6,820 bases of DNA from an uncultured Chloroflexota bacterium (lineage in GTDB: Bacteria > Chloroflexota > Limnocylindria > Limnocylindrales > CSP1-4): NCBI GenBank assembly GCA_903930745.1, contig CAIYZX010000497.1:1-6820 (forward strand). The letters run 5' to 3'. The notes beneath the pieces were generated by a model. The model was not told where the DNA came from and made no database searches. It worked only from the letters and a program-made list of their open reading frames with translations. Position numbers and translations under genes: made by a program. Below, piece by piece: positions 1 through 5,403 of this stretch (position 1 is the first letter of the stretch; each line of letters starts with the position of its first letter).

Positions 1-2
1 CG

Positions 3-1793
3 GCCGGGGCCACGCGGGCCTGGCTGAAGGACGATCCGCTGATGGACTGGCTGAACCGGTTTGGGGATGCCAAGGGGTTCCTGCGGGATGACGCGGACCC
101 GGCGTGGGACGCGCGCACGGACTTCACGACGTTCATCTGGGAGATGGGGAGCCGCTTCGAGGCGGAGGTGATGCGGCTCATCGGGCTTCGGCTGCCGGTG
201 ACGGTCATCGCTCGGGAACGGGGAGACGCCCGGGATCCCGAGAAGGCCCGCGAGACGCGCGAGGCGATGCGGCGCGGGGACCCGGTGATCGCGCAGGCGG
301 TGCTGCGGAACCCGCAGACGCGGACCCACGGGGTGGCGGACCTGCTGGTCAGGAGCGACCGGCTCAATGACCTGGTGCCGGGAACCCTGCGGGACGAGGA
401 GGCGGCCGCGAACGCCCCGGCGCTGGGCGAGCAGCCGTGGCACTACCGCGTCATCGACATCAAGTTCAAGGGCCTCTCGGTGGACCACCAGGGCCGCGCG
501 CGGTCAGAGCACCTCGTGGCGGAGATGGCCCAGGTCTGGATCTACAACGAGGCGCTGGCGCGGATCCAGGGGTACGCGGCGCCGTCCGGGTACCTGTTGG
601 GGCGGCACGCGGGCGGGCACGGCGACCGGCGGAACTGCTTCGATCGGCTGGCCGGGGTGGACCGCGATGCCACGATGGACCAGGCGGGCCAGGTGCCCCT
701 GCGCGGCAGGGTGGAGGGTGCGCTGGCCTGGGTCAGGTGGCTCGTGGCGGAGGGCGCGACCTGGGAGGTGCTGCCGGTCCCCACGGTGCCGGAGCTCTAC
801 CCGGACATGGACAACGACGCGGACAGCCCGTGGCACGGGGCGCGGACGCGCATCGGCCGGGAGCTGGGCGAGCTCACGATGCTGTACGCCACGAAGCCGA
901 AGCACCGGCGGGCGGCGCACGCGGCCGGGGTCTTCCGATGGGACGATCCGCGGGTCACGGCGGAGCTCCTGGGCACGTACGAGAAGGCGCGCGGGACGTT
1001 CGAGCGGATCCTGGACGCCAATCGGCGGGTGCCGGCGGTGGTGCTGCCGGAGCGGATCGGCGGGGCCTCCGGTTCGGCGGGGGAGGCCGAGGCCGAGGCC
1101 GAGGGTGGCGCCGACATCGATGCCGCGTGGCGGACCCCGGCGCCGGTGGAGCTCTACGTGGACTTCGAGACCATCACGGGCGTCTACGACGACTTCACCC
1201 GGATGCCGCTGGCCGGCGGGCGCTCGCTGATCTTCCAGGTTGGCGCGGGCTGGTGGGAGGGCGACCGGTGGGCGTTCCGCCAGTGGACGGCGGGCCGGCT
1301 GACCGATGCCGATGAGGCCGATGTCATCGACGGGTTCCTGGCCTGCATCTACGAGCTGCTGGCGGTCCGTGGTGCCACCCTGGACGACCTGCGGCTGGTC
1401 CACTGGGCCAGCCACGAGCCGGACACCTACGAGCGGACCGTGGACTCCGCGTGCGCCCGGCACCCGGACCACGCGTGGCCCAACCTGCCCTGGTTCGATG
1501 CCCTGGAGCGGATCATCCACCGCGGGCCCGTGGCGATCGCCGGACAGCTGAACTTCGGGCTGAAGTCCGTGGCGAAGGCGATGCATGCCGCCGGGCTGAT
1601 CGAGACCACGTGGGCCGAGGGGCCCGGCGACGGGATGGGCGCGATGGTTGGCGCGATCCGCTGCGACACCGAGGCCGCGCGCACCGGCGGGTCCATGCGG
1701 GACGACCAGCTGATGCAGGACATCGGGAAGTACAACGAGGTGGACTGCCGGGCCATGGCCGAGGTGGTCCGCTGGCTCCGCGCAAACCGCTAG
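3..1793 (+). CDS. RecB/Cas4-like nuclease fused to RNase H-like DEDD exonuclease (5' partial)
   Basis: Predicted two-domain nuclease acting on DNA and/or RNA; the substrate is unknown. The frame is open to the left edge. The in-frame codons before ATG 42 (ending TRAWLKDDPL) look like coding sequence, so the true start probably lies outside. Residues below count from ATG 42. The N-terminal PD-(D/E)XK domain shows a G..FE motif (E40), GVADLL (D100), IDIK (D139, K141) and a downstream QxxxY (Q164-Y168), the Cas4/RecB-nuclease pattern. The C-terminal domain (about 368-583) starts with DFET (D374, E376), continues through HW (454-455) and a WFDAL segment (D486), and ends with YNEVDC (Y564, D568), as in YprB-type RNase_H_2 exonucleases. 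Both catalytic sets appear intact. The domains are joined by an Ala/Glu/Gly-rich linker at 340-365. The domain pairing resembles the TM0106-type RecB-family nucleases. No helicase motif is seen. The family call is firm; the cellular role is not. Confidence 0.85.
   Translation, partial: AGATRAWLKDDPLMDWLNRFGDAKGFLRDDADPAWDARTDFTTFIWEMGSRFEAEVMRLIGLRLPVTVIARERGDARDPEKARETREAMRRGDPVIAQAVLRNPQTRTHGVADLLVRSDRLNDLVPGTLRDEEAAANAPALGEQPWHYRVIDIKFKGLSVDHQGRARSEHLVAEMAQVWIYNEALARIQGYAAPSGYLLGRHAGGHGDRRNCFDRLAGVDRDATMDQAGQVPLRGRVEGALAWVRWLVAEGATWEVLPVPTVPELYPDMDNDADSPWHGARTRIGRELGELTMLYATKPKHRRAAHAAGVFRWDDPRVTAELLGTYEKARGTFERILDANRRVPAVVLPERIGGASGSAGEAEAEAEGGADIDAAWRTPAPVELYVDFETITGVYDDFTRMPLAGGRSLIFQVGAGWWEGDRWAFRQWTAGRLTDADEADVIDGFLACIYELLAVRGATLDDLRLVHWASHEPDTYERTVDSACARHPDHAWPNLPWFDALERIIHRGPVAIAGQLNFGLKSVAKAMHAAGLIETTWAEGPGDGMGAMVGAIRCDTEAARTGGSMRDDQLMQDIGKYNEVDCRAMAEVVRWLRANR
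1083..1104 (+). repeat. GAGGCC hexanucleotide repeat in the nuclease interdomain linker
   Basis: Three tandem GAGGCC units (1083-1100) followed by a partial fourth (GAGG) encode an alternating Glu-Ala stretch. It lies exactly between the PD-(D/E)XK and DEDD domains of the nuclease. Unit gain or loss would stay in frame and only change linker length. It may simply reflect a flexible acidic linker written in GC-rich codons. Confidence 0.6.
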
Positions 1794-1855
1794 CGCCTGG
1801 TCGCGGCTCCGGCCGCCCGCCGTTCGCCGGCCGCGGCCCCGGCCCCGCGCCATCC

Positions 1856-1884
1856 CGGCCGTGATCGGCCGCAGCGATACTTTT
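1856..1884 (+). terminator. Possible intrinsic terminator of the nuclease gene
   Basis: CGGCCG-TGAT-CGGCCG forms a perfect 6-bp all-G/C stem with a 4-nt loop at 1856-1871, about 60 bp after the nuclease stop. A short TTTT run follows at 1881-1884. That run is about 10 nt beyond the stem rather than adjacent to it, so this is a weak candidate; it could act together with the alternative stems that begin at 1871. Confidence 0.35.
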
Positions 1885-1923
1885 CGGGCTGTTGGCGCAG
1901 GTTGATCGCTGCTGGAGATCAAC
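1871..1923. repeat. Two overlapping, mutually exclusive inverted repeats
   Basis: GCAGCGAT (1871-1878) is the exact reverse complement of ATCGCTGC (1905-1912), an 8-bp stem across 26 nt. GTTGATC (1901-1907) is the exact reverse complement of GATCAAC (1917-1923), a 7-bp stem across 9 nt, which can extend with CGC/GCG (1896-1898 and 1924-1926) across a 2-nt bulge. The stems share bases 1905-1907 and cannot form fully at once. This is the geometry of an attenuator or a structured RNA, but a nested operator is also possible. Nothing links it to a known RNA family. Confidence 0.4.
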
Positions 1924-2063
1924 GCGACCGGTTCGGCCGGGTTTCGGGCTTCGGTGGGGTGGTCTGGCGTCGGAATGATCGCCACGGGCCTTCAGATCGA
2001 CGCGAATGCCGGAAATCAATCGGCGCCACCGATCATGTGCGTGGCAAGGCGTTTCCGGCGGTG

Positions 2064-2101
2064 TATCTGTCAGATAGCCATCACGGCTACGTGACATAGC
2101 C
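2064..2101. promoter_or_regulatory. Operator-like palindrome cluster upstream of the two-ATPase module
   Basis: TATCTG-T-CAGATA is a perfect 13-bp palindrome at 2064-2076. It overlaps TAGCC-ATCAC-GGCTA (2075-2089). That repeat lies inside a wider pair, TGTCA (2068-2072) and TGACA (2092-2096), giving a 10-bp stem with a 2x2 mismatch. TAGCC recurs at 2097-2101, 22 bp after its first copy, or about two helical turns. Dense symmetry in locally A+T-richer DNA 140-180 bp before the FtsK-like gene suggests a regulator or other protein binding site. Which protein binds, and whether as DNA or RNA, cannot be told from the sequence. Confidence 0.4.
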
Positions 2102-2230
2102 GACATGCCGCACTGAGCAAGGGCCGAGTGAGCCGACTCGCATCCACCGGATCACGCTCGCGGCCGCCCTGTGATTGGCATCCGGATTGATCCCTGCCTG
2201 GCTGTGGCAGAACCTGCGGGGTCGCAGACG

Positions 2231-2242
2231 TACCATGGGGCG
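2231..2242 (+). promoter_or_regulatory. Probable leaderless -10 element of the FtsK-like gene
   Basis: TACCAT (2231-2236) fits the TANNNT -10 consensus and ends 6 nt before ATG 2243. Transcription would start at, or within a base of, the A of the start codon (hexamer at -12 to -7). No good Shine-Dalgarno site and no clear -35 box is visible. The next gene has the same arrangement, which strengthens both calls. Confidence 0.45.
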
Positions 2243-4045
2243 ATGGTCTGGAAGCCCCGACTCTGGTATTCGCGCAAAATCGCGCCGGGTGTCCGTCTCA
2301 ACATCGGCAAGACGGGGCTCTCGCTCACGTTTGGCCCAAAGGGGCTGAAGGTGACCATTGGCCACGGCCGCATCCGCAAGACGGTCGGCATCCCAGGGAC
2401 CGGCCTGTGGTTCTCTGAGGTCACGCCGATCGGTGAGGTACCCAAGACCAGGCGGCCCAGGTCCTCGGCGCCAAGCCCCGGGTATCGCAGCCAGAAGCGA
2501 TCCAAGCCAGCGCCGATCGTGGTCCCCGAACCCACGGTTCGGCCTCACGATGGCGATGGCGATGGCGTCCTCGAGGCTGACGATTTCCCCGGACGAGAGG
2601 CCGGGACCGGCTGGACGCTGCCGCCGCGCGAGCTGCTCGACGCCCCGACGATGGCACCGACGAGCTCCGTCGAAGAGCAGGCGGTCCACGAGCGGAACCA
2701 ATCCATCATCGTCACGACGCTCGCAGGTTTTGACATCCCCGCAAGGGTCCGGAGGCGGCATCCTGGTCCAGGGGTGACCAAGTACGAGGTCGAGCCGGCG
2801 GCGCACATCAAGATCAGTCGCATCGAGGCACTCGCAGACGACCTCGCAATGGCCCTTGAGGTCCGGTCGATCCGGATCGAGGCGCCGATCCCCGGCACGA
2901 GCTCCGTTGGCATTGAGATCCCGAACGCCGAGTCCGCCGTCGTCTCGCTGCAGCGCATCCTTGACGAGGTGGGCTTCGCGGCCGGCGGCTCGAAGGTGAC
3001 GTTCGCGCTTGGGCGGGACTTCGGGGGAAGCCCGGTCGCGGTGGACCTGGCGACGCTCCCGCACCTGTTCATCGCCGGTGCCCCGGGCTCGGGCAAGAGC
3101 GTGATGCTGAACGCACTCATCACGAGCATCCTCTGCACCACGACGCCTGATGAAGTCCGGATGGTCTTGGTGGACTGCCGCCGGGTGGAGTTCGCCGCCT
3201 ACAGCGGCCTGCCGCACCTGCTGCTTCCCGTCATCCACGAGTCGGCGCGGGCCAAGGCCGCCCTGAAGTGGGCCGAGGGCGAGGTTGACCGCCGCTACCG
3301 AAGGTTCGCCGGTGCAGCGGCACGGAACATCAAGGCATTCAATGAGAGCCGCGTCGACCCCGCCGATCGAATGCCCTACATCGTCATCGTCATCGACGAG
3401 CTGGCCGACCTGCTGATTCCTGGGGGCAGCCATATCGAGGAGGCAATCGTTCGCCTCGCCCTGATGTCGGGCGCGACCGGGATCCACATGGTGCTCGCCA
3501 CGCATCTCACGTCGCCGGGCGTGATCACGAACATCATCAAGGAGCACATCTCAGGACGTATCGCGTTCGCGGTGAGGAGCCAGGCTGACAGCCGCTCGAT
3601 CCTCGACGCGCCAGGCGCGGAAGCCCTTGTTGGCCTCGGCGACATGCTCTACCAGCAGCCGGCACCGCGAACCCTGAGGCGCCTGCAGGGGATCCTGGCG
3701 TCGGATCGCGAGATCAACCGGGTGTGCGCGCACTGGCGGGACCAGTTGGCGGGTCCTGTCAGCTACGAGGATCTACCCAATGACAGTCCCGACCCTGTCT
3801 CGCTGGCCGGGTTCGGCGACGACACGGCCGACCCCCTCCTCCCGGACGCTGTGACGGTGATCCGGGAGTACGACCGCGTGTCGGCCTCCCTGCTCCAACG
3901 GCGACTGAAGATCGGCTACGCGCGTGCCTCGGGGCTGATCGGCCAGCTCGAGGCGCGCGGGTACGTCGGAGCGTTTGACGGGTCGAACGCCCGACTCGTC
4001 CTCCATGCCGACGATGGAAGTGCTGCTGATCGCCGCACGAGTTGA
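2243..4045 (+). CDS. DUF4236-FtsK/SpoIIIE DNA translocase fusion, soluble, with gamma winged helix
   Basis: Predicted ATP-driven double-stranded DNA translocase, 600 aa. ATG 2243 is chosen because the DUF4236 domain begins there and a -10-like hexamer precedes it; GTG 2171 would add 24 unconvincing residues. Domains: DUF4236 (about 1-60, with PGVRLNIGKTGLS and TVGIPGTGL), a linker (60-150) with an EF-hand-like DGDGDG loop at 103-114, FtsK alpha (about 150-255), and the RecA-like motor with Walker A GAPGSGKS (279-286, K285), Walker B IVIVIDE (380-386) and the SRSILDAPGAEAL/GDMLY segment. A C-terminal gamma winged helix follows (530-588, LLQRRLKIGYARASGLI). No transmembrane segment is visible, unlike cell-division FtsK and SpoIIIE. 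Motif departures: VDCRRVE where VDPKxVE is usual, and LATHLTS where LATQRPS is usual. I infer a specialised FtsK paralogue, possibly of mobile origin; a Streptomyces TraB-like role is a less likely alternative. It lies 70 bp upstream of an AAA+ gene. Confidence 0.9.
   Translation: MVWKPRLWYSRKIAPGVRLNIGKTGLSLTFGPKGLKVTIGHGRIRKTVGIPGTGLWFSEVTPIGEVPKTRRPRSSAPSPGYRSQKRSKPAPIVVPEPTVRPHDGDGDGVLEADDFPGREAGTGWTLPPRELLDAPTMAPTSSVEEQAVHERNQSIIVTTLAGFDIPARVRRRHPGPGVTKYEVEPAAHIKISRIEALADDLAMALEVRSIRIEAPIPGTSSVGIEIPNAESAVVSLQRILDEVGFAAGGSKVTFALGRDFGGSPVAVDLATLPHLFIAGAPGSGKSVMLNALITSILCTTTPDEVRMVLVDCRRVEFAAYSGLPHLLLPVIHESARAKAALKWAEGEVDRRYRRFAGAAARNIKAFNESRVDPADRMPYIVIVIDELADLLIPGGSHIEEAIVRLALMSGATGIHMVLATHLTSPGVITNIIKEHISGRIAFAVRSQADSRSILDAPGAEALVGLGDMLYQQPAPRTLRRLQGILASDREINRVCAHWRDQLAGPVSYEDLPNDSPDPVSLAGFGDDTADPLLPDAVTVIREYDRVSASLLQRRLKIGYARASGLIGQLEARGYVGAFDGSNARLVLHADDGSAADRRTS
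2549..2566 (+). repeat. GATGGC x3 repeat encoding the EF-hand-like loop
   Basis: Three tandem GATGGC units encode Asp-Gly three times in the linker between DUF4236 and FtsK alpha. With the following residues they spell DGDGDGVLEADD, which matches the 12-residue calcium-loop spacing: Asp at positions 1, 3 and 5, Gly at 6, hydrophobic at 8, acidic at 9 and 12. It may be a real Ca-binding turn or only an in-frame hexanucleotide repeat. Confidence 0.55.
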
Positions 4046-4103
4046 GACCGGGCATCGCGCTTGGACCGTGCTGAACGAACCCGCGTGCCCGGTGAGCGTC
4101 CCC

Positions 4104-4115
4104 TATGCTGCCGGT
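4104..4115 (+). promoter_or_regulatory. Probable leaderless -10 element of the AAA+ gene
   Basis: TATGCT (4104-4109) is a good -10 match and ends 6 nt before ATG 4116. It would place transcription start on the start codon, the same geometry as the upstream FtsK-like gene. No convincing Shine-Dalgarno site precedes ATG 4116 and no clear -35 is seen. If real, the AAA+ gene has its own promoter as well as possible read-through from upstream. Confidence 0.5.
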
Positions 4116-5273
4116 ATGGACGAAGGGCGGGACCTCGCGCTCGAGGCGGACCAGTCATTGGCGCAGGGTTACGACGGAGCGCGACTGCCGTCTGGTCTGC
4201 CCGCACGCGTCTGGATCGCCGACTTCAACGACGTCGTCGACACCGATCCAATGCTGCCGGACGCCATTGCCGCCGTCCTGGAGACGGGAACCGGCGAACT
4301 GATCTACCCGCCTGAGATCGCCGAGTCGATCGACGTCAGTGACGCCCGCATGCGGAACATCTTGCCCCAACTCGAGGCGTTCGGAGTTGTCGGTGACCCG
4401 ACGACGCCCAGTGGTGGGCGTCCCGTCTTCGCGCCAGATGATCTCGACATCCACCGCGAGGCGAGCTCGACCGCATCACTCGACGTCCTTCTCAACCAGC
4501 TGCACGACCTGGTGGGCCTCAGTGCCGTCAAGGCCGAGGTCGACGAGATCGTCAAGCTCGACCAGGTCGCAAAGGTGCGGGCATCGCACGGACTCCCGCC
4601 GACGCCCACAACGAGGCACCTGGTCTTCGTCGGCAACCCGGGTACGGGGAAGACGACCGTGGCCAGGCTCATTGCCCGCATTTACGCCAAGCTCGGCCTG
4701 CTTTCGCGGGGCACCTTCATCGAAGCCACCCGCACAGACTTGGTCGCGGGATACGTCGGGCAGACGTCCGCCCGAACGACGGAGGTGGTTCGACGGGCCG
4801 TCGGAGGCGTGCTCTTCATCGATGAGGCATACACGCTGACGAGGCCGGGGTCCGACGCCGACTACGGGAGGGAGGCCGTCGACACGCTGCTGAAGCTCAT
4901 GGAGGACAACAGGGACGATCTCGCTGTCATCGTTGCGGGGTACCCCGAGGAGATGGCTGGGTTTCTCGACTCCAACCCGGGTCTGCGCAGCAGGTTCCCC
5001 CGCACGATCACGTTCGAGGACTACAGCGACGGCGAGCTCGTCCGCCTGCTCGGGGCGTTCGCCGCGGATGGCGAGTATGTCCTCGCGCCCGGCGTGGAAG
5101 ATGCCGCGAGGGCCTTCTTTCGGTCCGCCGGCCGGGGGCGCGGCTTCGGCAACGCGCGCCTCGCTCGCGACCTGTTTGATCGCATGCTGAAGCGACAGGC
5201 CGTGCGTCTTGCAGAGATGCCGGTGCCGGCGCGCGAGGACCTCGTCCTGCTGACGATGGACGACTTGGGCTAA
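4116..5273 (+). CDS. CbbX/EccA/SpoVK-family AAA+ ATPase with N-terminal winged helix
   Basis: 385-aa AAA+ ATPase of the CbxX/CfqX family, whose members remodel or activate partner proteins (rubisco activase CbbX, EccA of type VII secretion, SpoVK). The partner here is unknown. Motifs: Walker A GNPGTGKT (173-180), pore-loop GYVGQ (212-216), Walker B VLFIDEA (232-238), sensor-1 strand VIVAGY (271-276), arginine-finger region NPGLRSRFP (287-295) and sensor-2 GNARLARDL (345-353). Family-typical helices around 125-165 (LVGLSAVKAEVDEIV) precede the ATPase core. Unusually, residues 44-105 begin DPMLPDA and read as a winged helix resembling the gamma domain of the FtsK-like protein encoded just upstream. 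ATG 4116 is preferred over ATG 3975, which would overlap the FtsK gene by 71 bp and skip the -10-like hexamer. Same strand as the FtsK-like gene with a 70-bp gap, so a functional pair is likely. The ATPase family is certain; the role is inferred. Confidence 0.9.
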   Translation: MDEGRDLALEADQSLAQGYDGARLPSGLPARVWIADFNDVVDTDPMLPDAIAAVLETGTGELIYPPEIAESIDVSDARMRNILPQLEAFGVVGDPTTPSGGRPVFAPDDLDIHREASSTASLDVLLNQLHDLVGLSAVKAEVDEIVKLDQVAKVRASHGLPPTPTTRHLVFVGNPGTGKTTVARLIARIYAKLGLLSRGTFIEATRTDLVAGYVGQTSARTTEVVRRAVGGVLFIDEAYTLTRPGSDADYGREAVDTLLKLMEDNRDDLAVIVAGYPEEMAGFLDSNPGLRSRFPRTITFEDYSDGELVRLLGAFAADGEYVLAPGVEDAARAFFRSAGRGRGFGNARLARDLFDRMLKRQAVRLAEMPVPAREDLVLLTMDDLG

Positions 5274-5303
5274 GCGGCCATTGGACCCGCGATCTTCGGG
5301 AGG

Positions 5304-5325
5304 CTGTGCCATACAGGTGGCACAG
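5304..5325. promoter_or_regulatory. CTGTGCC-N8-GGCACAG inverted repeat (terminator or operator)
   Basis: Perfect 7-bp arms (5304-5310 and 5319-5325) flank an 8-nt loop, 30 bp after the AAA+ stop. As RNA it could end the module transcript, but no T-run follows. A GATAAT hexamer at 5335-5340 follows; if that were a -10, its -35 position would fall inside this palindrome, so an operator for the downstream TPR gene is equally plausible. That promoter would give a leader of about 210 nt. Confidence 0.4.
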
Positions 5326-5372
5326 GGCCCCTGCGATAATCCCCGAGTCGCCAGGAACGGCGATCCGCATCC

Positions 5373-5403
5373 AGACAGCGTCACAGAGAGACAGCTCACA
5401 GAC
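5373..5403. repeat. 16-bp imperfect tandem repeat
   Basis: AGACAGCGTCACAGAG (5373-5388) is followed immediately by AGACAGCTCACAGAC (5389-5403), which differs by one missing G and the last base. It is noncoding, in the gap before the TPR gene. It may be a local duplication or a paired protein binding site; only two copies are seen. The rest of the gap (5404-5547) shows nothing I can support. Confidence 0.5.

Larger units (their letters stand above)
1794..2242. other. Intergenic region with multiple dyad symmetries
   Basis: About 450 bp separate the nuclease stop from the chosen start of the FtsK-like gene. The first 70 bp are extremely G+C rich; the rest is clearly lower (a hand count of 2041-2100 gives 34/60 G+C). 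I find no convincing coding region: short frames here, such as 1902-2099, have no family resemblance and no good ribosome site. It holds a GC hairpin (1856-1871), two competing inverted repeats (1871-1923), a palindrome cluster (2064-2101) and a -10-like hexamer directly before the next gene. No tRNA-like T-arm or cloverleaf was recognised on either strand. Confidence 0.6.

Noticed and set aside
240..988. GAGAAGGC at 240-247 and 981-988 as SRS/KOPS-like FtsK orienting sites
   Set aside because: Both encode Glu-Lys-Ala in the nuclease gene and differ from the known 8-mers. Two copies give no usable skew.
504..1985. Long open frame on the - strand (about 490 codons) antisense to the nuclease
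   Set aside because: Long antisense frames are expected opposite GC-rich genes. The translation is Pro/Arg/His-rich with no family resemblance, while the + strand has two intact nuclease domains.
1902..2099. Small + strand frame of 65 codons in the intergenic region
   Set aside because: No ribosome site, Arg/Gly-rich low-quality translation, and it runs through several inverted repeats.
2171..2242. GTG 2171 as the start of the FtsK-like gene
   Set aside because: It adds 24 residues before a DUF4236 domain that normally begins at or near the N-terminus, and has no better ribosome site.
2087..3547. Long open frame on the - strand (about 486 codons) antisense to the FtsK-like gene
   Set aside because: The translation is Arg/Asp-rich and low in recognisable motifs. 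The + strand encodes a clear DUF4236-FtsK protein over the same bases.
3975..4115. Upstream start for the AAA+ gene at ATG 3975, 4005 or 4014
   Set aside because: It would overlap the FtsK-like gene and add residues with no domain character. ATG 4116 has a well-placed TATGCT hexamer.
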